From contig NZ_LYPL01000003.1 of the NCBI RefSeq assembly GCF_001662075.1, positions 248,001-312,000 of the forward strand: a stretch of 64,000 nucleotides of DNA. Direction: 5' to 3'. Positions 1 to 8,932 of the stretch are shown here, one piece after another. Position 1 is the first letter of the stretch. Each line of letters opens with the position of its first letter. Made by a program: the position numbers and the translations under genes. This stretch comes from Rhizobium bangladeshense. Its GTDB lineage: Bacteria; Pseudomonadota; Alphaproteobacteria; Rhizobiales; Rhizobiaceae. The notes beneath the pieces were generated by a model. It was not told the origin of the DNA. It worked only from the letters and a program-made list of their open reading frames with translations, and ran no database searches.

Positions 1-69
1 CGGGCTGAGAGCCAGCAGGCTGAAGACCGCAGCGGTCATCGTTGCAAGGGATGTGTAACGAGTGATCAT
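1..69 (-). CDS. N-terminus of a secreted protein, cut by the window edge
   Basis: Only the first 23 codons are present. They begin with a short polar stretch (MITRYTS) followed by a hydrophobic run ending LLALSP, which is a typical Sec signal peptide core, so the product is probably exported. Another in-frame ATG lies two codons upstream at 75, but the AGGA at 76-79 would touch it, whereas it sits six bases from the ATG at 69; I therefore use 69. The mature protein is outside the window and its function cannot be named. Confidence 0.55.
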   Translation of the reverse strand, partial: MITRYTSLATMTAAVFSLLALSP

Positions 70-229
70 TTTCATTCCTTTTCCGGTGATTTCGGTCGAT
101 CGCTCAGCCACGCAAAAGGCTGGCGAGGTCGCGACGATGAAGCCTGAAAAGGGCAGGATGCGGCGGTAACAGGGCTATTTGCTGACGATTGAGCGGCGGC
201 TTTGTGACCGGCAGAGGCCGGCGCAAGCC

Positions 230-1096
230 CTACCGCGCAAACTTCCTCGCCCCCGCCACGCACAGAATAACGGCGACCGTCACCCCAAGCATGCTCCATG
301 TCACCGTCTCACGCAGCAGGGTGGCGGCGAGCGCCAGGCCGAAAAAGGGCTGGAGCAGCTGCAGCTGGCCGACGGCGGCGATGCCGCCCTGGGAAAGACC
401 GCGATACCAGAAGATGAAGCCGATTAGCATGGAGAACAGCGAGACATAGGCAAGGCCGACGAGCGCCGGCATTTCGATGCCGGCAAAACTCACTGGCCGG
501 TATAGAAAGGCGACCGTGACCATCAGCGGCAGCGACAGCACCAGCGCCCAGGAAATCACCTGCCAGCCGCCGAGGGTGCGCGACAGCCTGCCGCCTTCGG
601 CGTAACCGAGACCGCAGACAAGGACCGCCGCCAGCATCAGGACGTCGCCGACCGGCGATGCGGTGCCCCCTTGCGCCAAGGCAAAGCCCGCCACCAGCGC
701 ACTGCCGAGAATGGAAAAGAACCAGAAGGCCGGCTTTGGCCGCTCGCCGGCGCGGACGACGCCGAAGGTCGCGGTTGCCAGCGGCAGAAGACCGATGAAG
801 ACGATGGAATGGGCCGAGGTGACATGCTGCAGGGCGATCGCCGTCAGCAGCGGAAAGCCCACCACGACGCCGAGCGCGACGACGACGAGCGAGACGATAT
901 CACGCCCTGACGGCCGTTTTTCACGAAAGACGATCAGCAGGCAGAGCGCCAATACCCCGGCGATCGCCGCGCGCGCGACGGTCAGGAACACGGGATCGAA
1001 CTGCGCTACCGCGACGCGCGTCGCCGGCAGCGAGCCGCTGAAGATCACCACGCCGACCAAGCCGTTGATCCATCCTGCCGTCATGCGTTCCATCAT
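230..1096 (-). CDS. EamA/DMT-family transporter
   Basis: The 288-residue protein is almost entirely hydrophobic, with about ten predicted membrane helices and two EamA repeats, the usual size for the drug/metabolite transporter superfamily. It probably exports a small metabolite or amino acid across the inner membrane; the substrate is not visible. I start at the ATG at 1096 because AAGGAAGAG lies just upstream; a longer reading frame opening with TTG at 1189 has no ribosome site. The gene is divergent from a MocR-type regulator, a common arrangement in which the regulator controls the exporter. Confidence 0.85.
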   Translation of the reverse strand: MMERMTAGWINGLVGVVIFSGSLPATRVAVAQFDPVFLTVARAAIAGVLALCLLIVFREKRPSGRDIVSLVVVALGVVVGFPLLTAIALQHVTSAHSIVFIGLLPLATATFGVVRAGERPKPAFWFFSILGSALVAGFALAQGGTASPVGDVLMLAAVLVCGLGYAEGGRLSRTLGGWQVISWALVLSLPLMVTVAFLYRPVSFAGIEMPALVGLAYVSLFSMLIGFIFWYRGLSQGGIAAVGQLQLLQPFFGLALAATLLRETVTWSMLGVTVAVILCVAGARKFAR

Positions 1097-1295
1097 GCAC
1101 TCTTCCTTCCCGATGCATGCCGTCCAAGGCGCCCTCAGGTTGGACAGCATGTATGAAAACAACGACCTAAGGCGCCTCACTTGAATCAAATTCGAAAGCG
1201 ACGCGCTTCAGCCTTTATCGATCAGGACGGATGGTCAGGACAGTGACAGTCTGATACGATTTCGACAAACTGTTATGGTTCGGAAAGCAGTACAG

Positions 1296-2696
1296 ATGAA
1301 CGAAGAACTGGCAGGACGCACACGCGTCGAGATGGTGATCGCAACGATCCGGCAGCGCATTGCCGGCCGCAGCCTGACGCCCGGCGCAAGGCTGCCCTCG
1401 GTCCGGGGATTGGCGGCGACGTTGAAGCTGTCGACCTCGACCGTGGTCGATGCCTATGAGCGCCTGGTCGCCGAAGGCGCGATCCTGGCGAGACCAGGCT
1501 CCGGCTTCTATGTCGCCAACCAGGCAGCACCCTTTGCGCTTGCCGAGGCCGGGCCGAAACTCGATCGCGCCGTCGATCCGTTCTGGATATCACGGCAATC
1601 GCTGGAGGCCGGCGAGAGTGACTTGAAGCCCGGCTGCGGCTGGCTGCCGCCCTCCTGGCTGCCCGGCGAAGCCATGCGCCGCGGGCTCAGAACACTGTCC
1701 CGCGCCGACGGGCCGGCGCTTGCCGACTACGGTTCGCCGCTCGGCCTGCCGCCGCTGCGCCAGCTGATTTCGCGGCGCATGGGCGAACGCGGCATCGAAG
1801 CTTCCCCCGACCAGATCATGCTGGCCGATTCCGGCACCCAGGCAATCGATCTGCTCTGCCGTTTCCTGCTGGAGCCCGGCGACACGGTGCTGGTCGACGA
1901 CCCCTGCTACTTCAATTTCCACGCGCTGCTGCGCGCCCATCGGGCAAAGATCGTCGGCGTGCCCTATACGCCGTCCGGCCCCGATATCGAGCTGTTTGCC
2001 CAGGTCGTCGCCGAACACCGGCCGCGGCTCTACATCACCAACTCCGCCATCCACAACCCGACTGGCGCAACGCTTTCGCCGGTGACGGCCCACCGGCTTC
2101 TGAAGCTCGCCGATCAGTTCGATCTCACCATCATCGAGGACGATATTTTCGCCGATTTCGAATATATGCCGGCGCCCCGCCTTGCCGCCTTCGACGGGCT
2201 CGAGCGGGTCATCCACATCGGCAGCTTTTCGAAGACGCTCTCAGCCTCGGCCCGCTGCGGCTTCATCGCCGCCAAACCGGAATGGGTCGACGGACTGACC
2301 GATCTCAAGATCGCCACCTCCTTCGGCGGCGGCCGGCTGACGGCGGAACTGGTGCTGAACGTCTTGAGCGACGGCAGCTACCGCAAACACATGGAGACGC
2401 TGAGACAGCGGCTTTCCCGGGCGATGGGCGAGGTCTCGGCCCGGCTGAAAGGCCTTGATATAACGCCCTGGCTGGAGCCGCCGGCCGGGATGTTCCTCTG
2501 GTGCCGGCTGCCCGACGGCATCGATGCGGCCGACGTGGCGCGGGCCGCGCTGGAAAGGAAGATCGTGCTTGCCCCCGGCAATGCTTTCAGCCTGTCCCAG
2601 TCGGCGACGAACTTCATGCGGTTCAACGTGTCACAGATGCTGGATCGGCGGGTGTTCGAGGTGCTGGGGGAGGTATTGGGGAGGCTGAGGAAGTGA
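1296..2696 (+). CDS. MocR-type PLP-dependent GntR-family transcriptional regulator
   Basis: Residues 1-75 form a GntR winged helix-turn-helix (PSVRGLAATLKLSTSTVVDAY) and the rest is a fold-type I aminotransferase-like domain. The PLP lysine is visible in the motif SFSKT (Lys313), with the NPTG and EDD motifs upstream, so cofactor binding is intact. MocR proteins use PLP or its adducts as a signal and usually control a neighbouring gene; the divergent EamA exporter is the obvious target. The start at 1296 is preferred over an ATG at 1275, which has no Shine-Dalgarno match; the choice is not certain. Length (466 aa) is normal for the family. Confidence 0.88.
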   Translation: MNEELAGRTRVEMVIATIRQRIAGRSLTPGARLPSVRGLAATLKLSTSTVVDAYERLVAEGAILARPGSGFYVANQAAPFALAEAGPKLDRAVDPFWISRQSLEAGESDLKPGCGWLPPSWLPGEAMRRGLRTLSRADGPALADYGSPLGLPPLRQLISRRMGERGIEASPDQIMLADSGTQAIDLLCRFLLEPGDTVLVDDPCYFNFHALLRAHRAKIVGVPYTPSGPDIELFAQVVAEHRPRLYITNSAIHNPTGATLSPVTAHRLLKLADQFDLTIIEDDIFADFEYMPAPRLAAFDGLERVIHIGSFSKTLSASARCGFIAAKPEWVDGLTDLKIATSFGGGRLTAELVLNVLSDGSYRKHMETLRQRLSRAMGEVSARLKGLDITPWLEPPAGMFLWCRLPDGIDAADVARAALERKIVLAPGNAFSLSQSATNFMRFNVSQMLDRRVFEVLGEVLGRLRK

Positions 2697-2768
2697 GGCG
2701 GGGATTGGGCCGAGACGCTGCGACAGCATCTTGCGACGGCCGTGGTCACCTCGCGCCAACCCTTCCTC

Positions 2769-2907
2769 CGTCATTCCTGTGCTTGTCACAGGAATCCAGC
2801 GCGCCCAAGTCCTTGGGCGCGGGAGACTCTTTTTCAAAGGTCGGATTAAGTCATTCACGGCGCAGACGCGCCGTGGCTGGATTCCTGTGACAAGCACAGG
2901 AATGACG
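2769..2907. repeat. 139-bp palindromic intergenic element, copy A
   Basis: The ends are perfect 32-bp inverted repeats (2769-2800 and 2876-2907) built on ATTCCTGTGCTTGTCACAGG. Inside are a small hairpin (GCGCCCAAGTCCTTGGGCGC), a T-rich stretch and a second hairpin (GGCGCAGACGCGCC). A second copy with the same layout lies at 56533-56667. It sits between two convergent gene ends and has no ORF, so it resembles the RIME-type mosaic elements of rhizobia; I cannot assign an exact family. Nothing else is seen between 2697 and 2987. Confidence 0.8.
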
Positions 2908-2987
2908 GCGGAGAGGTTAGGCTAATCGATGCCAGGCCCGGGGCCGCACGGCACGGCCTTCATCCTCATCTCGTTCAACGCCACACC

Positions 2988-3389
2988 TCAAAACGACCGA
3001 TTGACCGCCTTGTCGTTCTCCAGCCGCGTCACGCAGCCTTCGAGCTTGGCGAGCAGCAGGTCGAAATCGAGCGGCTTCGTCAGGTAGTCGGCCGCCCCGG
3101 CGCGCAGGCCGGCGAGCGTATTCTCCCGGTCGGTCAGCGCCGTCAGCAGGATGAAGGGGATGTTGGAGAGCTCGGGGTGGTTGATCTGGATTTCCGCCAG
3201 AAGCTGGTGTCCGTCCATGACGGGCATGGAAATATCGCTGATGACGATGTCTGGCCATTTCGACAGGATCATTTCCAGGCCTTCGGCGCCGTTCGAGGCC
3301 TCGAGCGTCTTGTAGCCGGCTTCGCTCAACTCTTCGACGAGGAGATTCCGGATCTCGACTTCGTCTTCTATGCACAGGACGGTAACCAT
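2988..3389 (-). CDS. Single-domain CheY-like response regulator
   Basis: The 133-residue protein is one receiver domain and nothing else. The acidic pair is at residues 8-10, the phosphoacceptor Asp52 is in VISDISMP, Thr83 is in LLTA and Lys105 is in LTKPL, so all phosphorylation residues are present. It follows the histidine kinase gene by 10 bases with a good AGGAAGAG ribosome site, so the two are one operon and probably one phosphorelay. With no output domain it must act by protein contact or by passing the phosphate on. Confidence 0.9.
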   Translation of the reverse strand: MVTVLCIEDEVEIRNLLVEELSEAGYKTLEASNGAEGLEMILSKWPDIVISDISMPVMDGHQLLAEIQINHPELSNIPFILLTALTDRENTLAGLRAGAADYLTKPLDFDLLLAKLEGCVTRLENDKAVNRSF

Positions 3390-3399
3390 GAGCTCTTCC

Positions 3400-5091
3400 T
3401 TAAGCTGCGACTTGTTGACCCGACAATAGAGACTCTATTGGCAGAGAAATGGTAAATGTTGTGCCCTTGCCAAGCTCGCTCGTCACCTCGACGCTGCCGC
3501 CATGCAGCTCGATAACCTGCTTGACGACATTCAGGCCGATGCCGGTTCCGGCAATGCCCGTGGCGCTGCGGGCCCGGTAATAGGGTTGAAACAGTTTCGG
3601 CAGGTCATCCGCATCCATGCCAATGCCGCTATCGGCGATGGCGATTTCCACCTTCTTTTCATCAACCCGGGCGCGAACATGAATGTCAGGCGCATTGGGC
3701 GAATATTTGACGGCATTGGAAATCAGGTTGGTGAAGACCTGTTCCATCGCGCTTCGATCGAAGGGCAATCGGTCAGGCATCAGCTCGAGATCGAGATGGA
3801 AGACATGCGAGCGGCTGAGCTTGCGCTGTCTGTCGCAGCAGGCGACGAGCAGGGCTTTCAGATCGCCTTCGCTCCGCTTCAATATGATCTGTCCGGTTTC
3901 GAGCCGGCCGCTGGCAAGGATGCTCTCCATCAGATCGACCATGCGCACGACCGCGCTTCGGATCACTCCGGCTTTTTCGTGAACGTACTCGCCGCTGACA
4001 TTGGTCGTCGAGCGGCAGAGCCGCTGGGCGGCGGCGTCGATGATCGCAAGCGGGGTTCGAAATTCGTGCGAGGCCATGGCGACGAACTGGCGCTGGAGCG
4101 CATTCACCTGGCGCTCGTGTACCAGCAGGCGGTCCAGCTCCTCCCTCTGTCTTTCGATTTCTGCGGTTCGATCCGCCACCATCTCTTCCAGGTGGTTGCG
4201 ATGGTGGGTGAGCTCAGCCTGATTGTCCAGAAGGGTCAGCGAGGTGCGATGCAGCCCTCGTCCGAGCCAGAACACCGCGGCGATCAGCAGGGCCAGGCAG
4301 CCGAGCCCCGCCGGCGCGATCTGCTGAAGCAGCATGAAACCCGGCCGGATCGGCTGCCAGACGAGATAGCCGATCGTGCCGCCGTCATGCGACGATACAG
4401 GCACCTGCGCCCGTGCGTCACTCTTCGATGCGGTAAAATGCAATCCTTCGAGCCGCGCATAATGGGCGATGCTTTCGACCGCCTTTCCGTCGAGGAACTT
4501 GACCGAGACGGCGATGAACTCCTGGCCGGCCTCGATCTGCATCCTTGTCGAGCTCGGCAGAATGGGGCGCGCGCTTATTATCGCCGGCCGGTTGCCGATC
4601 ATGATCGTGCGGACCCTGGCGAGCTGACCAAGCGGTTCGGCGCCCGGCTTTGTGCTCTCGAGGAGAGCAGCCCGCATCTCGCCCGCCAGCGCCGTCATCT
4701 CCTGGCCGTCGTCGCTGCCGAGACGCGGCGGCATGGTGTCCGTTCCATCGCGGAACGCAAACATCAGGTGATTGGTGTCGTCGAAGACGTAGGTTCTGTC
4801 GTGCCCGAAATATTGGCTCGTCCAGCGGCCGACATTGTCAAGCAGCCATTCATGGTTCCGCTGCTTGGCCGAAAGGAAGGCGTCGTCCCATTTGGTGACG
4901 CTTTCCTGTTCCCGCGGAAGCGCATTGATCTGCTCTTCCAATCCTTGGGTAACGAAGTCGGCCTGCCGGCGCAAATAGAGATCATCGACCTTCACCGCGG
5001 CGAGCCACGCAAATCCGCACAGCAACACGGCCGCCGCGCAGGTGAGCGTCACGAGGACAAGCGTGATGCGCGATGTGAGCCCGACCTTCAA
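3400..5091 (-). CDS. Membrane sensor histidine kinase with a CHASE4-like periplasmic domain
   Basis: A transmembrane helix near the N-terminus is followed by an extracytoplasmic region of about 210 residues with a CHASE4-like pattern (TKWDDAFL), a second helix, a coiled-coil linker, the H-box ASHEFRTPL, and a HATPase domain with intact N, G1 (DSGIGM) and G2 (GTGIGLNVV) boxes. It pairs with the receiver protein immediately downstream. No ATG is available at the 5' end; I chose the TTG at 5091, which has AAAGG upstream, but TTG codons at 5100 and 5139 are also in frame. The ligand is unknown. Confidence 0.85.
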   Translation of the reverse strand: MKVGLTSRITLVLVTLTCAAAVLLCGFAWLAAVKVDDLYLRRQADFVTQGLEEQINALPREQESVTKWDDAFLSAKQRNHEWLLDNVGRWTSQYFGHDRTYVFDDTNHLMFAFRDGTDTMPPRLGSDDGQEMTALAGEMRAALLESTKPGAEPLGQLARVRTIMIGNRPAIISARPILPSSTRMQIEAGQEFIAVSVKFLDGKAVESIAHYARLEGLHFTASKSDARAQVPVSSHDGGTIGYLVWQPIRPGFMLLQQIAPAGLGCLALLIAAVFWLGRGLHRTSLTLLDNQAELTHHRNHLEEMVADRTAEIERQREELDRLLVHERQVNALQRQFVAMASHEFRTPLAIIDAAAQRLCRSTTNVSGEYVHEKAGVIRSAVVRMVDLMESILASGRLETGQIILKRSEGDLKALLVACCDRQRKLSRSHVFHLDLELMPDRLPFDRSAMEQVFTNLISNAVKYSPNAPDIHVRARVDEKKVEIAIADSGIGMDADDLPKLFQPYYRARSATGIAGTGIGLNVVKQVIELHGGSVEVTSELGKGTTFTISLPIESLLSGQQVAA

Positions 5092-5224
5092 TACTCGCAA
5101 CCTTTTGATGGCGCCCGTTAGCTGAAAATTAACACGCAAAAGTTGACGGACGGTGAATTATGCGCTCCCGTGCGGGTCGGCGAGATGGCGATTACGGCAT
5201 CTCGCGATCTTCGAAGGAGCGCTT

Positions 5225-5761
5225 ATGGACGCCGCAACATCGCCCAATATGTCAGGCATCGGGATCGAACCGATCGCTGCCGCGCACATCGACAGCTTTC
5301 ATCGCGCCCTCGATCTCGTCGCGCGGGAGAAAAAATACCTGTCCATGCTGGAAGCAACACCCCTGCCGCAGACGCGGGAGTTCGTGATGGGCATGATTGC
5401 AAACGGCAATCCGCAATTCGTTGCCGTGAGCGGCGAAGAGGTGGTCGGCTGGTGCGACATCAGCCGGCATTTTTTCCCGTCACACGCCCACCGCGGAAAG
5501 CTCGGCATGGGAATCCTGCGCGCCTATCGCGGCCAGGGTCTCGGACGAAGGCTCATCGAGACGACATTGAGAGCGGCGCAGGACGCCGATTTTGCGCGGG
5601 TGGAACTCGATGTTTACGAAGACAACGCCCGTGCTATCGCCCTCTACGAAAAGGTGGGATTTGCCCGCGAAGGCATGGTCCGGCGTGCGGCACGCATTGA
5701 CGGCCGGTTCATCGACGCGATCAGCATGGCGCTTTTGTTCGACGAGCGCGGCTCGGCATAG
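5225..5761 (+). CDS. GNAT-family N-acetyltransferase
   Basis: The 178-residue protein has the GNAT acetyl-CoA site (RGQGLGRRLIE) followed by the ELDVYEDNARAIALYEKVGF segment typical of RimI-like and small-molecule acetyltransferases. GAAGGAG eight bases before the ATG at 5225 fixes the start; the frame is open further upstream without a ribosome site. It is transcribed divergently from the histidine kinase, but nothing ties the two functionally. The acceptor substrate cannot be inferred. Confidence 0.85.
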   Translation: MDAATSPNMSGIGIEPIAAAHIDSFHRALDLVAREKKYLSMLEATPLPQTREFVMGMIANGNPQFVAVSGEEVVGWCDISRHFFPSHAHRGKLGMGILRAYRGQGLGRRLIETTLRAAQDADFARVELDVYEDNARAIALYEKVGFAREGMVRRAARIDGRFIDAISMALLFDERGSA

Positions 5762-5857
5762 ATCCTGGTATCGCCGTCATTTTTAGAACAAGCTCTCTTT
5801 TGAGCAATTCCAACTATCGCGACACGATTGTGCAGACCTCCGCCGGCCAGGCACTCC

Positions 5858-6772
5858 CTATCGGGCGAAAGCCTCGAACGGATTCACGTGGGTCAGGTGC
5901 ATCAGGGTCCCATCGTCTATGCCTCGCCGTCTTAGCTCGGGCAGCAAGACCGTGGAAAGATGGGTGTACGGTTTCGGGGTCCCGCCCATCGGCAGCGCCG
6001 GATCGAACCAGCCGCGGTCATGGCTCAACAACAGGCGGTCGCCGCAACCGGCCTCCAGCGCCCTGATCACCAGGTCCGCCACCTCGTTATCTTCAGCCCG
6101 GCCGACATGGTCATACTCGATCCAGGCGCCGCGCTCGGCGACGGCGACGTTATAGCCGAAGTCCTTTTCTTCCTGCGTATGAATCGAGATAAATCTGTCG
6201 GCCCGATAGCCCTCCCCCTCGATGACGTCGAGCTGATCCATGACGACCCGCCCCCTGATCGTATGGCTGCCGATGACCGCGTCTGTCTGCACCGCGGCGC
6301 GCGCCGCTGCCCGCAGGATTTTCGTCTCGAGCGGCGTCATGCCGTCATCGCCGGCGCTGAGCTTGATCCAGCCGGCCTGAAACCCGGTCTCGTCGATCTG
6401 CTCCGTCAGTTCGCGAAGCATCCACGCCTCCAGTGCCTTTTCGGAAGCATGGCGGACCCATTCGGGTATCCAGGGTTCACGGTAATTGCCGGTGGGAACG
6501 ACGATCGGAAAATTCGTTGCAAGTGACACGGCAAGATCGATGTCCGCACGCCGTCCGACGCCGCCCGTCGAGCATTCGACGAGTGCCGTCACCCCGAGCT
6601 TCTTGATCCGCTCGATTTCAGGCGCCATCAGCCGAACGACGTCTTCGGTCTCCGCTTCGGCATAACCGGGCTGGTCCGGCGTCCTGAGATCGACGAAAAC
6701 GTGCTCGTGCGGGAGGATCATCCCAAGCTCGGATTTGCTCTTAGGCCCGAGCGTCGTGCGCAGGTATTTCAA
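5858..6772 (-). CDS. Phosphotriesterase-family metal-dependent hydrolase
   Basis: The 304-residue protein has the family's binuclear metal ligands: HxH at residues 22-24 (PHEH), a lysine in GWIKLSAG that would be carboxylated, histidines in IGSHT and SIHTQ, and the aspartate in LSHDRGW. Relatives include phosphotriesterases, lactonases and php-like proteins; the true substrate is not predictable. The start is a TTG at 6772 supported by GAGGAG seven bases upstream. The downstream end (5858) faces the GNAT gene. Confidence 0.83.
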   Translation of the reverse strand: MKYLRTTLGPKSKSELGMILPHEHVFVDLRTPDQPGYAEAETEDVVRLMAPEIERIKKLGVTALVECSTGGVGRRADIDLAVSLATNFPIVVPTGNYREPWIPEWVRHASEKALEAWMLRELTEQIDETGFQAGWIKLSAGDDGMTPLETKILRAAARAAVQTDAVIGSHTIRGRVVMDQLDVIEGEGYRADRFISIHTQEEKDFGYNVAVAERGAWIEYDHVGRAEDNEVADLVIRALEAGCGDRLLLSHDRGWFDPALPMGGTPKPYTHLSTVLLPELRRRGIDDGTLMHLTHVNPFEAFAR

Positions 6773-6933
6773 AGTCTCTCCTCGCGGTTGGATCGGCTTG
6801 CGTGGAGCCCCCTCGACCGGCGCCGAAGCCTCGCCACTGCCGCGAAAGTAGATCGTCAGGTGACGAAATCAATCACCCGCTCGATCGAGATTCGCGTTGC
6901 GGGGACCGGGCTCCACCGCGTGGCGCATCGCGG

Positions 6934-7566
6934 TCACCCCGGCCGGCGCACGGCGCGGATCTTGCCACTGCCGCCGCCACCGCAGAAGAAGCGGTCGGCG
7001 CCGTCGGATTCGAGGCCGGAGACGCCGATCCCTTCAGGCATTTCAAGCCGCTCCAGCACCTCTCCCGTTTCCGGATCGATGCGCCTGACGTCGCTGTCGT
7101 CGCCCTCCCAGGTGCCATGCCAGAGCTGGCCGTCGATCCAGGTGACGCCCGTGACGACACGGTTCGACTCGATGGTGCGCAGGATCTTGCCGGTCTCGGG
7201 ATCGATCTGGTGAATCTTGCGACCGCGGTGCTGGCCGACCCAGAGTGTGCCTTCCGACCAGGCGAGGCCGGAGTCGCCGCCATTGCCGGGCGCCGGGATG
7301 GTGGACAGGACGCGGCCGGTCTTCGGATCGATCTTGTGAATGACATCCTCGGCGATCTGATAGAGAAACTCGCCGTCGAAAGCCGTGCCGGCATGCGATG
7401 CGACTTCGATGGAGCGCACGACCTCTCCACTTTCGGGTTCGAGCGCGTTCAGCCTGTCGCCCGAGGCGAACCAGACATGCCTGCCGTCGAAAGTGACGCC
7501 ATTGACGCGCTCGGCGCCGGGAAACGGCCCATATTCACGCAGGATATTCGCAGCTGATTTTTTCAT
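6934..7566 (-). CDS. Beta-propeller (YncE/Vgb/glutaminyl-cyclase-like) protein
   Basis: About 210 residues contain four to five repeats of a DP-x-TG-x-V/I-L pattern (IDPKTGRVL, IDPETGKIL, IDPETGEVL), each followed by a Trp-rich strand such as GLAWSEGTLWVG, which is a small beta-propeller. No signal peptide is evident, so it may act in the cytoplasm. The start at 7566 follows GGAGGGAAGGAAG. The region between this gene and the phosphotriesterase (about 160 bases) shows no clear promoter. A binding or lyase role is possible but not shown. Confidence 0.7.
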   Translation of the reverse strand: MKKSAANILREYGPFPGAERVNGVTFDGRHVWFASGDRLNALEPESGEVVRSIEVASHAGTAFDGEFLYQIAEDVIHKIDPKTGRVLSTIPAPGNGGDSGLAWSEGTLWVGQHRGRKIHQIDPETGKILRTIESNRVVTGVTWIDGQLWHGTWEGDDSDVRRIDPETGEVLERLEMPEGIGVSGLESDGADRFFCGGGGSGKIRAVRRPG

Positions 7567-7594
7567 CGCTTCCTTCCCTCCAGTTCGGCTCATC

Positions 7595-8815
7595 CTAATC
7601 GCTCGGCAGCGGTCCGGGGAGTAACAAGATCGTCGGGAAACCCGGCAGTGGCGGGCTCATCCACCGCCGTGCACGACCGCGCCCGAGCGACTGCACCTTG
7701 CCTTCGCCGGCAAGGGCATCCAGCGCACGCTGCACGGTGCGGGGGCTGGCCGCAAGCGCAATCGCCAGGGCCGAGCTCGACCACGCCTCGCCATCAGCCA
7801 GGAATGCGAGCACGGCCCCATGCTGACCTTCGACCAGCGGCGCCAGCACGGCAATATCGCCGGGGGCGCGTGGCGAAATCGCAAAACCGCGCTTCGTCGC
7901 CGAGACCTCCGCCAGTCCGGCAAGTGCTGCGCGCAGCCGGCCAATCTCGACGCGCAGCCGGGCGCGATGTGATTCATCAGCGTGTTTGCCACGAAAGGCG
8001 CGCGCGATGAGTGTACCCCTTGCCACATCCGCCGGCCAGGCTTCGGCGAGCGTACGGGCGAGTGCAAACAGCACCGGCCGCGTCGCCAGCGAGACGGCAT
8101 TGCCCGCGCTCCACACCACATGACGGCAGGCATCGACGACGAGCGTGCGGGAGGAAAGCAGGGCTTCCACCTCCGCAAGCCGCAGCGCACGCTCCTGCCC
8201 GCGCGACACCAGCCGTGCCGTCGGGGTCGCGAGCACCAGCGCGGCGGCTTCGACCTCCCGCGTCAACACGGGGATATCGGCCGTGTGCGCAGCAAGCCTC
8301 GCCCGGTCGAAGGCAGATCGTGCCGCCTCGGTTCGCAGACGCCGGACGGCAATGCCTGATACCACCAGCTCGTGGGCAGCCCGCAAAGCCGGCGGCAGCG
8401 GCGTCGGATCGAGCCCTGCGAGCGCGCGTTCGGCCTCGTCGAGGCGGCCGATCAGCACCAGCCTGCGGATGGCGACATTGCCCGCATGGGCGGCGTTGAC
8501 CCTGTCGCCATGCGCCTCCAGCACCTTGCGCGCCGCGTCCAGCGCCTTGACCGGCCAGGTCAGATCGCGCGAGACAAGCGCGATCTCGGCCTCGGCCACC
8601 ACGCAGCGCGCCCGCGCCACAGCCTCCCGCGGACCGAAAGCGCGCGCGGCATTCTTCAAGAGCGCTTTGGCGCGGACGAGATCGCCGAGCTGCGCCATGG
8701 CGATACCGCGCAATGCCAGCGCCGGCGCGTCGTCGCGCAGCGCCACCCGCTTCAGTGCGCCGAGTGCATCGCCCGATGCCAGCGCCAGCGCCGCGGCCGT
8801 GATCAGCGAGTCCAT
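7595..8815 (-). CDS. Helical-repeat protein with C-terminal helix-turn-helix, likely regulator
   Basis: The first 300 residues are Ala/Leu/Arg-rich helices with TPR-like spacing and no catalytic motif. The last 90 residues contain a clear helix-turn-helix (SALAIALAASPRTVQRALDAL) followed by a wing (GRGRARRW). It resembles a transcription factor with a large helical sensor. It is divergent from the DUF899 gene at 8933 with only 117 bases between, so it probably controls it. I do not recognise a named family. Confidence 0.6.
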   Translation of the reverse strand: MDSLITAAALALASGDALGALKRVALRDDAPALALRGIAMAQLGDLVRAKALLKNAARAFGPREAVARARCVVAEAEIALVSRDLTWPVKALDAARKVLEAHGDRVNAAHAGNVAIRRLVLIGRLDEAERALAGLDPTPLPPALRAAHELVVSGIAVRRLRTEAARSAFDRARLAAHTADIPVLTREVEAAALVLATPTARLVSRGQERALRLAEVEALLSSRTLVVDACRHVVWSAGNAVSLATRPVLFALARTLAEAWPADVARGTLIARAFRGKHADESHRARLRVEIGRLRAALAGLAEVSATKRGFAISPRAPGDIAVLAPLVEGQHGAVLAFLADGEAWSSSALAIALAASPRTVQRALDALAGEGKVQSLGRGRARRWMSPPLPGFPTILLLPGPLPSD

Positions 8816-8932
8816 TCAAATCCCGTCACACTTGTCACTCCCGCCATTCCCCTGTCCAGCCGTAATCTGCTCGGCGCCGGCAGACAATCCGCGCCGGATA
8901 GTACGACGACAGACAGGCAAAGGAGAAGACCC

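Noticed and set aside
3502..5121. 539-codon open frame on the plus strand opposite the histidine kinase
   Set aside because: It is antisense to a protein with complete kinase motifs, has no recognisable domain and typical GC-rich shadow composition.
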